Assembly: GCF_900103785.1 (NCBI RefSeq) | Contig: NZ_FNHE01000001.1 | Span: 1-64,000, forward strand | Length of the DNA: 64,000 bases | From: Geodermatophilus siccatus | Lineage (GTDB): Bacteria > Actinomycetota > Actinomycetes > Mycobacteriales > Geodermatophilaceae | Direction: 5' to 3' | Shown here: positions 20,822 through 30,122 of the stretch, in pieces | Layout: each line of letters opens with the position of its first letter | Numbering within the stretch: position 1 is the stretch's first letter | Program-made: the position numbers and the translations under genes | Notes under the pieces: generated by a model | Databases searched by the model: none | What the model saw: the letters and a program-made list of their open reading frames with translations, nothing else | Told to the model about the DNA's origin: nothing

Positions 20822-22720
20822 TCAGCCGCCCAGTCCGCCGAGGAAGGCGTCGGTCACGTCGACGGCCACGCTGCTGGACTGGCCGGTCTCCACCAGGACG
20901 GCGAAGGCCAGGTCGCCCTGCGGTCCGCCCAGCTGGTAGCCCATGAACCAGCCGTGGGCGTCGGGCGGGGTGCCGGTGCCGAACTCGGCGGTGCCGGTCT
21001 TGCCGTAGACCTCGCCGCGGTCGGCCAGCCCGTTCGCCGTCCCCGACAGCACCACCTCGCGCATCATCGGCCGCAGCGCGTCGAGCACGGCGGGGTCCGG
21101 GCCGGCGGGGACCTGTCCGGCGGGCTGCGCGCCGACGACCTCGACCGGCACCGCCGGGGTCCCGCTCGCGATCCCGGCGGCCACCAGGGCCAGCTGCGCG
21201 GGGCTCATCAGCACCTGGCCCTGGCCGATGGCGTTGGCCGCCTTCGTCGTCCCGGTGCTGTCCGCGGGCACCTCGCCGCTGAACACGTCGACGGGCAGCT
21301 GCCAGTCGGTGCCCACGCCGTAGGAGGCGGCGGCGTCGGCCAGCGCGTCGTCGGGCAGCTGCAGCCCCTGCTGCATGAAGGTCGTGTTGCAGGACTCGGC
21401 GAAGGCCTCGGTGAACGGGACCGTGCCCAGGTCGAACTGGTCGGCGTTCTCGAACTCGCGCCCGTCGACGACGAAGGTGCCGGGGCAGGCGACCGGCGTC
21501 TGCGGGGTCAGCGTGCCGGTGGCCAGGAGCGCGGTGGCGCTGATCGTCTTCATGCTCGACCCCGGCGGGTACTGGCCGGTGAACGCGTTGCCGGCCGCGG
21601 CGGCCTCGTTGGAGGAGACCGCGACGATCTCCCCGGTGCCGGGCCGGACGACGACCAGGTGGGTCGGCAGCTGCTGGGTGGCGACGGCGGCGTCGGCGGC
21701 GGTCTGCACCGCGCGCACCAGCGGCGTCTGCACCGGCGTGCCCGGCACCGGCTCGACCGCGTCGACCTGGCGGCCGGCGTCCCCGGTGGCCTCGTCGGTG
21801 CTGACGACGGAGACGGTGAAGCCGGGGGTGCCGGTCAGCTGCTCCTGCAGGGCGCGCTGCAGCCCGGACAGGCCCAGCCCGTCGCCGGCGGCGTACACCG
21901 GGGTGCCGTCCTGCGCGGTCTCCTCGAGCACCTCGGCGGTCGCCGGGCCGACCCGGCCCAGCAGGGCCGAGGCGAAGCGGGGGCTGGGGGCCAGCAGCCG
22001 GGTGTCGGTGGGGAACACCGCGCCGGGCAGGTCGAAGACCTGCGCGCGGATGGCCTCGAAGTCCGGACGGCGCAGCGTGATGACCGGCACGAACCGGCCC
22101 GCGGGCGCGGCCTGGACGTCGGCGACGATCTCGTCGGCCGGGATCCCGGTGGCCGACGACAGCCCCGCCGCGAGCGCCGGCAGGTCGGTGACCTGGGCGG
22201 GGTCGACGCCGACGTTGACGACCTCGGTCGGGGCGAACAGCGGCTGCCCGGCCGCGTCGGTGATGTCGGCCCGCTCGGGCAGCTCGCGCTCCAGCAGCAG
22301 GCGCTGGCCCTCCCCCAGCTCCGGGTGCACCAGGGTCGGCTCGGCGACGACGTCCCAGCCCTCCTCGGCCTCCCGCAGCCGCAGGGTGGCGGGGTAGCTC
22401 CAGCCGGGGGCGGCGGCGAGGTCCCAGGTGGCGGTCCAGTCGACGGTGGCGGTGCCGTCCTCGACGGTCACCTGCCCGACCTCGGGGCTCAGCACGGCCT
22501 CGGGCAGGTCGGTCGCGGTCTGCTCGAGCAGGGCGGTCGCGACGTCGGGGTCCGTGGTGGCGCCGGCGGCGGCCGCGGTGTCCCCGGCCGCCCAGTCGGC
22601 GAGGAAGGCCTCGGCCGCGGAGCGGACGTCGTCCTCGGCGTCGCCGGAACAGGCCGCCAGCACCGGCACGGCGAGCAGCGTGAACGTGGACCCCAGGACC
22701 GTCCCCCGACGTGTGCGCAC
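20822..22720 (-). CDS. Penicillin-binding protein, class B, PBP2a-like lipoprotein
   Basis: 632 residues from a GTG at 22,720. The start gives a lipoprotein signal (LLAVPVLAACSG), anchoring the enzyme outside the membrane. Then an NTF2-like MecA_N domain (about 30-145), a dimerisation domain and a transpeptidase domain with SxxK in PPGSSMKTI, SxN as SCN in FAESCNTTFM, and KTG in YGKTGTAEF. It cross-links peptidoglycan stem peptides. Domain order is that of the MecA-type PBPs, which in actinobacteria are ordinary cell-wall enzymes rather than resistance genes. The ribosome-binding site is weak, so the start is a homology-based choice. Confidence 0.9.
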   Translation of the reverse strand: MRTRRGTVLGSTFTLLAVPVLAACSGDAEDDVRSAAEAFLADWAAGDTAAAAGATTDPDVATALLEQTATDLPEAVLSPEVGQVTVEDGTATVDWTATWDLAAAPGWSYPATLRLREAEEGWDVVAEPTLVHPELGEGQRLLLERELPERADITDAAGQPLFAPTEVVNVGVDPAQVTDLPALAAGLSSATGIPADEIVADVQAAPAGRFVPVITLRRPDFEAIRAQVFDLPGAVFPTDTRLLAPSPRFASALLGRVGPATAEVLEETAQDGTPVYAAGDGLGLSGLQRALQEQLTGTPGFTVSVVSTDEATGDAGRQVDAVEPVPGTPVQTPLVRAVQTAADAAVATQQLPTHLVVVRPGTGEIVAVSSNEAAAAGNAFTGQYPPGSSMKTISATALLATGTLTPQTPVACPGTFVVDGREFENADQFDLGTVPFTEAFAESCNTTFMQQGLQLPDDALADAAASYGVGTDWQLPVDVFSGEVPADSTGTTKAANAIGQGQVLMSPAQLALVAAGIASGTPAVPVEVVGAQPAGQVPAGPDPAVLDALRPMMREVVLSGTANGLADRGEVYGKTGTAEFGTGTPPDAHGWFMGYQLGGPQGDLAFAVLVETGQSSSVAVDVTDAFLGGLGG

Positions 22721-22812
22721 GGGGAGACAGCGTTCCAGACGAGGACGTCCATCCCCGGGAGGCCGACCCCTCCCGGCCCCCTGAGCCCGGTGACGTGTGG
22801 AACGGCGACCCT

Positions 22813-23664
22813 TCAGAACAGGACGCTGGCGAACTGCCCGACCTCGTGGAACCCGACCCGGGCGTAGGCGGCGCGGGCGGAGGCGTTGAAGTCGTTGACG
22901 TAGAGGCTGACCACCGGCGCGATCGCGGTGCGCGCGTACTCGACGACGGCCGCGGTGCCGGCGGCGCCGATGCCGCGGCCGCGGTGGGCGGGGGCGACCC
23001 AGACGCCCTGCACCTGGCAGACGCCGCGGGAGACCGCGCCGATCTCGGCCTTGAACAGCACCTCGCCGCCCTCGATCCAGGCCAGCGACTGGCCGGCGCG
23101 GACGAGGTCGGCGACGCGGGCGCGGTAGCCGACGCCGCCGTCCACCCGCAGCGGGCTGACCCCGACCTCCTCGGTGAACATGGCCACCGCGGCCGGCAGC
23201 AGGACGTCGAGCTCGACCGGCCGCACCGGGCGCACCCGCGGCTCCGGGGCGATCGCCGGCGGGCCCTCGATGGCCAGCAGCGGCTGGCGGGGCCGGTGGT
23301 CGCGGGCCGGTCCCCACGAGGGCTCCAGCAGCTCCCACAGCGGGTCCACGGAGGCGGCCGGGCCGACGATGGTCGAGCAGCGCCGTCCGGCGCGGCGGGC
23401 GCGCTCGGCGAAGGCCGTGGCGGCCGGCTGCTCGGCCCCCGGCAGGGCGAACGGGATCAGGTTCGCCCCGGCCAGGCAGATCGCGTCCAGCGAGCGCCCG
23501 CTGTCCAACCCCCACAGCGGGGCGCCGAGGGCCGCGGCGGAGGTGCCGACGGCCTCGACGCGCCCGGCGATGACGCAGGCCGCCACCGGGTCGCTGGCGA
23601 GCAGGGCACGGACCGCGGGCTCGTCGGTCTCGTCGAGGACCCGCGCCGTCGGCGAGCGCAGCAC
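22813..23664 (-). CDS. GNAT-family N-acetyltransferase (DUF4081-GNAT)
   Basis: 283 residues from a GTG 14 nt after the ispG stop. The N-terminal half (VRALLASDPVAACVIAGRVEAVG) resembles DUF4081; the C-terminal half is a GNAT fold with the acetyl-CoA loop VWVAPAHRGRGIGAAGTAAVV and a terminal SLYVNDFNASARAAYARVGFHEVG. It is a frequent downstream neighbour of ispG in actinobacteria. The substrate is unknown. It is separated from the PBP gene by about 90 bp containing a short inverted repeat. Confidence 0.88.
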   Translation of the reverse strand: MLRSPTARVLDETDEPAVRALLASDPVAACVIAGRVEAVGTSAAALGAPLWGLDSGRSLDAICLAGANLIPFALPGAEQPAATAFAERARRAGRRCSTIVGPAASVDPLWELLEPSWGPARDHRPRQPLLAIEGPPAIAPEPRVRPVRPVELDVLLPAAVAMFTEEVGVSPLRVDGGVGYRARVADLVRAGQSLAWIEGGEVLFKAEIGAVSRGVCQVQGVWVAPAHRGRGIGAAGTAAVVEYARTAIAPVVSLYVNDFNASARAAYARVGFHEVGQFASVLF

Positions 23665-23677
23665 CGGACCGGACCGG

Positions 23678-24844
23678 TCAGCTGACGGTGACGACGGGCG
23701 GGCCGGACGGCGTGCCCTCGTCGACGGCCGCACCGGCGAGGCGCATGGCCTCCTCGATCAGGGTCTCGACGATCTGCGACTCGGGCACGGTCTTGATCAC
23801 CTCGCCCTTCACGAAGATCTGCCCCTTGCCGTTGCCCGACGCCACGCCGAGGTCGGCCTCGCGGGCCTCGCCCGGGCCGTTGACGACGCAGCCCATGACG
23901 GCCACCCGGAGGGGCACCTCGAGCCCGTCGAGGCCCGCGGTGACCTCGTCGGCCAGCGTGTAGACGTCGACCTGGGCGCGCCCGCAGGACGGGCAGCTGA
24001 CGATCTCCAGGCCGCGCTGGCGCAGGTTCAGCGACTCCAGGATCTGGGTGCCGACCTTGACCTCCTCGGCCGGCGGGGCCGAGAGGGAGACGCGGATGGT
24101 GTCGCCGATGCCCTGGGAGAGCAGCGCGCCGAAGGCGACCGCGGACTTGATGGTCCCCTGGAAGGCCGGGCCGGCCTCGGTGACCCCGAGGTGCAGCGGG
24201 TAGTCGCACTGGGCGGCCAGCAGTTCGTAGGCGCGCACCATGACCACGGGGTCGTTGTGCTTGACCGAGATCTTGATGTCGCGGAAGTCGTGCTCCTCGA
24301 ACAGCGAGCACTCCCACAGCGCCGACTCGACCAGCGCCTCGGGCGTGGCCTTGCCGTACTTGGCCAGCAGCCGCTTGTCCAGCGACCCGGCGTTGACGCC
24401 GATCCGGATCGGGATGCCGGCGTCCTTGGCCGCCCTGGCGATCTCGCCGACCTTGTCGTCGAACCTCTTGATGTTGCCGGGGTTGACCCGGACGGCGGCG
24501 CAGCCGGCGTCGATCGCCGCGAAGACGTAGCGCGGCTGGAAGTGGATGTCGGCGATGACCGGGATCTGCGACTTCCTGGCGATGATCGGCAGCGCCTCGG
24601 CGTCGTCGGTGTCCGGGACGGCGACCCGCACGATCTGGCAGCCCGAGGCGGTGAGCTCGGCGATCTGCTGCAGCGTGGCGTTGATGTCGGCGGTCTTGGT
24701 CGTCGTCATCGACTGCACGCTGACCGGGTGGTCACTGCCGACGCCGACGTCGCCGACCATGAGCTGACGCGTCTTGCGCCGGGGAGCGAGGACGGGCGGG
24801 GGTACGGCGGGCATGCCGAGACCGACGGGGATGGCCATGACCAC
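23678..24844 (-). CDS. ispG: 4-hydroxy-3-methylbut-2-enyl diphosphate synthase (MEP pathway)
   Basis: 388 residues. Fe-S enzyme converting MEcPP to HMBPP in the non-mevalonate isoprenoid pathway. N-terminal TIM barrel: [46 protein letters not shown] and [10 protein letters not shown]. The [4Fe-4S] cysteines are in [11 protein letters not shown] and [10 protein letters not shown]. Short actinobacterial form. An ATG two codons in (24,838) is an equally possible start. It forms, with dxr (IspC) and the site-2 protease, the dxr-rseP-ispG cluster conserved in actinobacteria. Confidence 0.97.
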   Translation of the reverse strand: MVMAIPVGLGMPAVPPPVLAPRRKTRQLMVGDVGVGSDHPVSVQSMTTTKTADINATLQQIAELTASGCQIVRVAVPDTDDAEALPIIARKSQIPVIADIHFQPRYVFAAIDAGCAAVRVNPGNIKRFDDKVGEIARAAKDAGIPIRIGVNAGSLDKRLLAKYGKATPEALVESALWECSLFEEHDFRDIKISVKHNDPVVMVRAYELLAAQCDYPLHLGVTEAGPAFQGTIKSAVAFGALLSQGIGDTIRVSLSAPPAEEVKVGTQILESLNLRQRGLEIVSCPSCGRAQVDVYTLADEVTAGLDGLEVPLRVAVMGCVVNGPGEAREADLGVASGNGKGQIFVKGEVIKTVPESQIVETLIEEAMRLAGAAVDEGTPSGPPVVTVS

Positions 24845-24914
24845 GAGTATCGCCCTCCGTCACACGTCGGTGCCGGTGACGTGGGGGGGAACACCCGCCG
24901 CACACCCGCCGCGG

Positions 24915-26264
24915 CTACTGCAGGGTGACCGGGTTGACGACGTCGGCGATCAGCAGCAGGCCCGACAGCGCGACGAACAACCCGGCGACGACGTAGGCGA
25001 CCGGCATGAGCCGGGCGATGTCGAACGGCCCCGGGTCGGGCCGGCCGCGCAGCCGGGCGACGACCGAGCGCGCCTTCTCGTACAGCGCGCCGGCCACGTG
25101 CCCGCCGTCGAGCGGGTAGATCGGCAGCAGGTTGAACAGGAACAGCACCAGGTTGACGCTGGCCAGCAGCTGGAAGAAGAAGCTGACCTTCTCGGTCGTG
25201 GTGAAGTCCTCGAAGGCGAAGACCTCACCGGAGATGCGGCTGACGCCGACGACGCCGATCGGCCCGTTCGGGTCGCGCTCCTCCCCCAGGAAGGCCGCGC
25301 GGAACAGCTGCGGGATCCGCTCGGGGATCTCGATCAGCCGGTCCACGGAACGGACGAGGACGTCGCCGATGTAGCCGGGGACGGCGGTGACCGGCTGCCG
25401 GACGTAGGTCTGCGCGGCGCTGACCCCGATGTAGCCGACCGTCTGGGTGCCGTCGGCCTCGCCGTCGCCGTCCCGGTCGACGCGGATGGTGTTGGCGATG
25501 GGGGTGACCGTGAGGTCCAGCCGCTGGGTGTCGCCGTCGACGTCGCGGTCCACGGTGAGGACGATCGGCGTGCCGGTGCTGACCCGGATGGCGTCCTGGA
25601 CCTGCTGCCAGCCGGTGGCCCGGTCGTCCTGGGCGGCGTCGGGGACCTGGCTGACCGGCCGGCCGTCGATGGCGACGATCGTGTCCCCGGCCCGCAGACC
25701 GGCCGCGGCCGCCGGCGAGAGGGCCGCGTCGTCGGGGCAGGTGGTGGCGCTCGAGGTGGCGGGCAGCACGCACTCGGGGACCGAGGCGATGGTGGTCGTC
25801 GTCCCGGGGACGCCGAAGCCCACCAGCACGACGGTGAAGAAGACGACCGCCAGCACCAGGTTGTGGAAGGGGCCGGCGAACATCACGATGACCCGCTGCC
25901 ACCAGGGCTTGGCCCAGAAGACCCGCCCCTCGTCACCGGGGCGGACGTCGTCGAGCGCCGCGCCGCGGACCTCGGCGATGAACGAGCGCATGCGGGTCGC
26001 CCGCTTGCTCTCGTTCTCCTCGGCCGGCGGGATCATCCCGATGATGCGGATGTAGCCGCCGAGCGGGACGGCCTTGACGCCGTACTCGGTCTCCCCGCGC
26101 GTGCGGGAGAAGACGGTCGGGCCGAAGCCGACCATGAACTGCGGGACCCGCATGCCGAACTTCCGGGCCCAGGCGAAGTGCCCGTACTCGTGGAAGGCGA
26201 TCGAGAGCAGCAGTCCGAGCGCGAAGAGGACGATCCCGAGGACGGTGAGGAGTGCTCCGCTCAG
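24915..26264 (-). CDS. M50 site-2 intramembrane metalloprotease (RseP/Rip1-like)
   Basis: About 449 residues. Intramembrane protease that in mycobacteria (Rip1) cuts anti-sigma factors. First membrane segment VLGIVLFALGLLLSIAF, then the zinc motif HEYGH, a PDZ-like region (LSPAAAAGLRAGDTIVAIDGRPV), and the third zinc ligand in IYPLDGGH, followed by two more membrane segments. There is no ATG, GTG or TTG between the dxr stop and the first membrane helix. The best start is a CTG one base after the dxr stop, with GGAGG five bases before it. An upstream start inside dxr would need a long non-family extension. Confidence 0.88.
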   Translation of the reverse strand: MSGALLTVLGIVLFALGLLLSIAFHEYGHFAWARKFGMRVPQFMVGFGPTVFSRTRGETEYGVKAVPLGGYIRIIGMIPPAEENESKRATRMRSFIAEVRGAALDDVRPGDEGRVFWAKPWWQRVIVMFAGPFHNLVLAVVFFTVVLVGFGVPGTTTTIASVPECVLPATSSATTCPDDAALSPAAAAGLRAGDTIVAIDGRPVSQVPDAAQDDRATGWQQVQDAIRVSTGTPIVLTVDRDVDGDTQRLDLTVTPIANTIRVDRDGDGEADGTQTVGYIGVSAAQTYVRQPVTAVPGYIGDVLVRSVDRLIEIPERIPQLFRAAFLGEERDPNGPIGVVGVSRISGEVFAFEDFTTTEKVSFFFQLLASVNLVLFLFNLLPIYPLDGGHVAGALYEKARSVVARLRGRPDPGPFDIARLMPVAYVVAGLFVALSGLLLIADVVNPVTLQ

Positions 26265-26265
26265 T

Positions 26266-27462
26266 TCAGCCTCCGGCGATGACGCCGCGGGCGTGCTCCC
26301 GGGCCCACTTCTCCGCGGCCAGCACGTCCTCGACGCAGGTGGGTGCGCCGAGGTCCGGCGCGTCGTCGAGGGTACGCGCGACGAGGTCGACGATGCCCCG
26401 GAACGGCAGCCGACCCACCAGGAAGGCGGCGACCGCCTCCTCGTTGGCGGCGTTGTAGAGCGCCGGCACCACGCCCCCCGCCTCACCGGCGGAGCGGGCC
26501 AGCGACACGGCGGGGAACGCCGCGTCGTCCAGCGGGGCGAACTCCCAGCTGCTCGCCGTCGACCAGTCCAGCGCCGGCTGCACGTGCGGCAGGCGGTCGG
26601 GCCAGGCCAGGGCCAGCGCGATGGGCAGCCGCATGTCCGGCAGGCTGGCCTGGGCGAGGGTCGCGCCGTCGGCGAAGGTCACCATCGAGTGCACGATCGA
26701 CTGCGGGTGCACGACCACGTCGATGTCGGCGAAGGGGACGTCGAACAGCAGGTGCGCCTCGATGAGCTCCAGGCCCTTGTTGACCAGGGTCGCCGAGTTG
26801 ATCGTCACGACCGGGCCCATGTCCCAGGTCGGGTGGGCCAGCGCCTGCTCGACGGTGACGTCGGCCAGCTCGGCGGCGCTGCGGCCGCGGAACGGCCCGC
26901 CGCTGGCGGTGAGCACCAGCCGGGCCACCTCGCCGCGCGCGCCGCCGCGGAGGCACTGGGCCAGCGCCGAGTGCTCGGAGTCGACCGGCACCAGCTGCCC
27001 GGGTGCGGCTGCGGCGGTGACCAGCGCCCCGCCGGCCACGAGCGACTCCTTGTTGGCCAGCGCGACGGTGCGGCCGGCCCGCAGCGCCGACAGCGTGGGC
27101 CGCAGCCCGATCGAGCCGGTGATGCCGTTGAGGACGACGTCGGCCGGGCGGGCGGCGAGCTCCTCGGCCGCCCGCGGTCCGGCGAGGATCTCCGGCAGCG
27201 CGAACTCGCCCCTCGACCAGCCGCGCTTGGACGCCGCGGCGTAGAAGGCCAGCTGGAGGTCCTGGGCGGCGGTCGCCCGCGCGACGGCGACGGTGCGGAC
27301 GCCGAGGGACAGCGCCTGCTCGGCCAGCCGGGCGACGTCCCCACCGCCGGCGGCCAGGCCGGTGATCCGCAGCCGGTCGGGGTTCTGCTCGGCCACCGCG
27401 ATCGCCTGCCGGCCGATCGACCCGGTGGAGCCCAGCACCGTCACCTCGCGCACGCCGTCCAC
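26266..27462 (-). CDS. dxr: 1-deoxy-D-xylulose-5-phosphate reductoisomerase
   Basis: 398 residues. NADPH-dependent second step of the MEP isoprenoid pathway. N-terminal Rossmann motif [14 protein letters not shown]; substrate/metal region [14 protein letters not shown] and [12 protein letters not shown]; the conserved [23 protein letters not shown] block and [15 protein letters not shown] follow; C-terminal domain [12 protein letters not shown]. All hallmarks are intact. The stop is followed within one base by the site-2 protease start, so the pair is translationally coupled. Confidence 0.97.
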   Translation of the reverse strand: MDGVREVTVLGSTGSIGRQAIAVAEQNPDRLRITGLAAGGGDVARLAEQALSLGVRTVAVARATAAQDLQLAFYAAASKRGWSRGEFALPEILAGPRAAEELAARPADVVLNGITGSIGLRPTLSALRAGRTVALANKESLVAGGALVTAAAAPGQLVPVDSEHSALAQCLRGGARGEVARLVLTASGGPFRGRSAAELADVTVEQALAHPTWDMGPVVTINSATLVNKGLELIEAHLLFDVPFADIDVVVHPQSIVHSMVTFADGATLAQASLPDMRLPIALALAWPDRLPHVQPALDWSTASSWEFAPLDDAAFPAVSLARSAGEAGGVVPALYNAANEEAVAAFLVGRLPFRGIVDLVARTLDDAPDLGAPTCVEDVLAAEKWAREHARGVIAGG

Positions 27463-27533
27463 GGGCGCATCCTCCCCGACGCGCCGCCCTCCCTCGGCGG
27501 GTGCCGCCGACAGGGTGCTGGCAGGATGGTGGC

Positions 27534-27860
27534 GTGAGCGAGCAGACCCACCGCGAGCGGATCTCCGTGGACCACCCCGCGACCGGGCGGGTCAACCAGC
27601 CGGGGCGCGAGGAGGGCGTCGTCCGGGCCGGGGCTCCGCCCGTCGAGCACGAGCGCCCCGAGGACTGGGGCTGGCACGGCGAGACCGGCAGGTGGGGCCG
27701 CGTGGGCGCGGTCGTCGCGACGCTGTTCATGCTCGCGTACCTCGTCGGCAACCACGAGGGCCGGATCGAGGACATCTGGGTGGTCTCCATCGCCGCCCTG
27801 ATGGTCCTGATCCTGCTGCTCGACTGGCGGCGCCGCCGCAACGCCTGGCGCGCCAAGTAG
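27534..27860 (+). CDS. DUF2631 family membrane protein
   Basis: 108 residues from a GTG. The cytosolic N-terminus carries the family-type stretch [27 protein letters not shown], then two membrane segments (about 61-78 and 83-98) and a basic tail ([12 protein letters not shown]). DUF2631 proteins are small, actinobacteria-specific and found next to dxr; no function is known. The gene is divergent from dxr with about 70 bp between starts and is followed by a clear terminator hairpin. Confidence 0.85.
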   Translation: MSEQTHRERISVDHPATGRVNQPGREEGVVRAGAPPVEHERPEDWGWHGETGRWGRVGAVVATLFMLAYLVGNHEGRIEDIWVVSIAALMVLILLLDWRRRRNAWRAK

Positions 27861-27871
27861 CGCTCGGACCT

Positions 27872-27908
27872 CGAGAGGCCCGTCCCCTGCTGGGGGGCGG
27901 GCCTCTCG
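27872..27908 (+). terminator. Terminator hairpin after the DUF2631 gene
   Basis: Perfect 11-bp stem CGAGAGGCCCG / CGGGCCTCTCG with a C/G-rich loop that can extend pairing. It begins about 12 bases after the stop codon. No U-tract follows, as usual in high-GC actinobacteria. Confidence 0.75.
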
Positions 27909-28194
27909 CCGTCGCGGGGCCGGCGGGGTCGCCACGGGCCGTGGTGACCGCCGCACCAGGAGGACGTCGCGGACCGACCGGGACCGGATGTCACGTGTTG
28001 CCTCCACGCCCTGGTAGCCGGCCCCAGGTGTGACGGATGCGCCACCGGAGACTCCTGGATCGACGTCGGCAAGTTCTACCGACAAACCGTCAAGAGTTGG
28101 TGACTCTCAGCTACAGCTCGGGCGGCTTCCAGTCGATAGACAGGTCGAGAGAAGTCCGGAGCGCCCGGACTCCTGACCGAGCGGAGAGCCCCCG
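27909..28194 (+). promoter_or_regulatory. Intergenic region upstream of the LAxTG surface protein
   Basis: Roughly 290 bp without an ORF that looks coding. The part from about 28,060 to 28,150 is clearly less GC-rich than its surroundings and should hold the promoter of the following surface-protein gene; no -35/-10 pair stands out. A CGGAGAG ribosome-binding site lies about seven bases before the ATG. Confidence 0.4.
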
Positions 28195-29136
28195 ATGTTC
28201 CGCACCACCACCCGCACCGCCCTGGTGACCGGGCTGACCCTCAGCACGGCCGCCGCCGTCGTCGGCCTCGGCGCCGGCATCGCCTCCGCGGAGACCACGG
28301 AGCTCCCGGCTCCGGTCCTGTCGCCGACCACCGTCGTCGCCGGGCAGGAGTCGAAGCTCGTCCTGTCCGGATCCGGGTGCGCCGAGGCCCCGGGGGGCGT
28401 CGAGGCCGGCGCCTACGCCTACTTCGAGGTCGGCGAGGACGTCGAGGGCAACGGCATGCAGACCTTCGACGACGGGACCTGGGAGTTCGACCTGACCGTC
28501 TGGGACGCGGTGCCCCCCGGCAAGTACGCCGTCCAGGCGGTGTGCGACCTCTACACGCACGAGGTCGACTACCCGCTGGTGTACGTGACCGTCGTCGCCC
28601 CGGAGACCGCCGCCCCGGCGCCCGTGACCACGACCCCCTCCGCGCCCACGACCACGGCGCCCGAGGTCAAGCCGACCGGGACCGTTCGGGGCACGCAGGC
28701 CAACACCCCGGGTGTCGCCAGCCCGGACACGGGCTCGGCCACCGGTGACAGCGCGGCCCCGGGCCGCAAGGTCGTCAAGGTCCTCACCGGCTTCAAGCCC
28801 GGCGAGGTCGTCACCGTGACCCTGCACTCGACCCCGCAGACCGTCGGCAGCGCCACCGCCGACGCCAACGGCACCGTGACCGTCGAGTTCACCGTCCCGG
28901 CCGGCACCCCGACCGGCGAGCACACCCTGGTCTACGAGGGCAACATGGGCACCTACTTCCAGGAGTCCTTCTCCGTGACCGCGGCCGCGGCCACCTCGAA
29001 CGCGTCGTCCTCGAGCCTGGCCTACACCGGCGCCGACGTCGCCCTCCCGCTGGGCCTGGGCGTGGGTGCCCTGGCGCTCGGTGGCGGCCTGGTGTTCGCC
29101 GCCCGCCGCCGGTCCGCGGAGGGCTCGCAGGCCTGA
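28195..29136 (+). CDS. Secreted cell-wall protein with LAxTG sortase signal
   Basis: 313 residues. Sec signal peptide 1-32 (cleavage after ASA). Two beta-rich segments: about 35-140 (LSPTTVVAGQESKLVLSGSGCAE, with two cysteines) and about 185-262 (GRKVVKVLTGFKPGEVVTVTL, an Ig-like pattern), joined by a Pro/Thr linker. The C-terminus has LAYTG at about 275, a hydrophobic segment and RRR, i.e. a sorting signal of the LAxTG type used by actinobacterial class E sortases. No sortase gene is nearby. The next gene (an LCP-like protein) starts two bases after the stop, so the pair is an operon. Confidence 0.85.
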   Translation: MFRTTTRTALVTGLTLSTAAAVVGLGAGIASAETTELPAPVLSPTTVVAGQESKLVLSGSGCAEAPGGVEAGAYAYFEVGEDVEGNGMQTFDDGTWEFDLTVWDAVPPGKYAVQAVCDLYTHEVDYPLVYVTVVAPETAAPAPVTTTPSAPTTTAPEVKPTGTVRGTQANTPGVASPDTGSATGDSAAPGRKVVKVLTGFKPGEVVTVTLHSTPQTVGSATADANGTVTVEFTVPAGTPTGEHTLVYEGNMGTYFQESFSVTAAAATSNASSSSLAYTGADVALPLGLGVGALALGGGLVFAARRRSAEGSQA

Positions 29137-29138
29137 AC

Positions 29139-30116
29139 GTGACCGCACCGCACGACCCCGACGCCGGCCAGGGCTCCCCTGGCCGGCGTCGGCCGTTTCC
29201 GGCACGGCGGTGGTGGACGCGCGCCGTCCTTGCCGTCCTCGTCCTGCTGCTGGTCGCGGCCGGCGTCGACGTGGCGCTGCTCGCCGGCCGCGTCGACGAG
29301 GTGGAGGTGGACCTCGCTGCCGACGACTCCGAAGGCCGCACCTGGGTGCTCGTGGGCCTGGACTCGCGGGAGCAGCTGCCGGCCGGCGCCGACCCCGCCG
29401 ACTTCGGCAGCGCCGCGGACGTCCCCGGCGCCCGGGCCGACGTGGTGGTCGTCGTCCACCAGACCGACGCCGGGACCACGGTGCTGTCGGTCCCGCGCGA
29501 CCTCGTCGTCCTCTCCGGCCGCACCGGCGAGCGCCTGGCCCTCACCTGGCTGGACGGTCCGGAGGCCACCGTCGACGTGCTCTGCGGCCTCGGGATCCCC
29601 ACCGACCACCTGGTCACCGTCGACCTGGCCGGCTTCGCCGCCGTGGTCGACGCCGCCGGCGGCGTGGACGTCGACGTCCCCGAGCCGGTGCGCGACGAGC
29701 CGGCCGGCCTGCTGCTGACCCGCGCCGGCCGGCAGCACGTGGACGGCGCCACCGCGCTGGCCCTCGTCCGCTCCCGGCACCCCGAGCACCTGGTGGTCGG
29801 CGCGTGGGTGCCCGCGCCGGTCGACCCGGACGGGCGCGCCGACACCGCCGGAGTCGTCCTCGCCGCGCTGACCGACCGGGTGCACGCGGCCTGGTCGCGG
29901 CCGGCGCGGCTGCAGGCCCTCGCCTGGGCCGTCTCCGACGCGGTCGCCGTCGACCCGGGGACCTCCCCGACCGACCTGCTCGCGCTGGCCCGCGCCGACC
30001 TCGGCCCGGTGACCGTCCTGCCGGCCGGGGAGCCGTTCGGCGGGACGCTGGCGCGTCCCCCCACGGCCGACACCACGGCCGCCGTCGCCGCGGCCGGGAT
30101 GTCCTGCGGCGGCTGA
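29139..30116 (+). CDS. LytR-CpsA-Psr (LCP) family protein
   Basis: 325 residues, GTG start 2 bp after the LAxTG gene. An N-terminal membrane anchor (about 28-48, AVLAVLVLLLVAAGVDVALL) leads to an extracellular LCP domain: GLDSREQL, ARADVVVVVH, TTVLSVPRDLVVL (the conserved PRD segment), VTVDLAGFAAVVDAAGGVDVDVP and LALVRSRHPEHL (with the conserved R-x-R). LCP enzymes transfer undecaprenyl-linked polymers such as arabinogalactan or teichoic acid onto peptidoglycan. The domain looks diverged but retains the key arginines. Linked to the surface protein by operon structure. Confidence 0.85.
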   Translation: MTAPHDPDAGQGSPGRRRPFPARRWWTRAVLAVLVLLLVAAGVDVALLAGRVDEVEVDLAADDSEGRTWVLVGLDSREQLPAGADPADFGSAADVPGARADVVVVVHQTDAGTTVLSVPRDLVVLSGRTGERLALTWLDGPEATVDVLCGLGIPTDHLVTVDLAGFAAVVDAAGGVDVDVPEPVRDEPAGLLLTRAGRQHVDGATALALVRSRHPEHLVVGAWVPAPVDPDGRADTAGVVLAALTDRVHAAWSRPARLQALAWAVSDAVAVDPGTSPTDLLALARADLGPVTVLPAGEPFGGTLARPPTADTTAAVAAAGMSCGG

Positions 30117-30122
30117 CGGACG

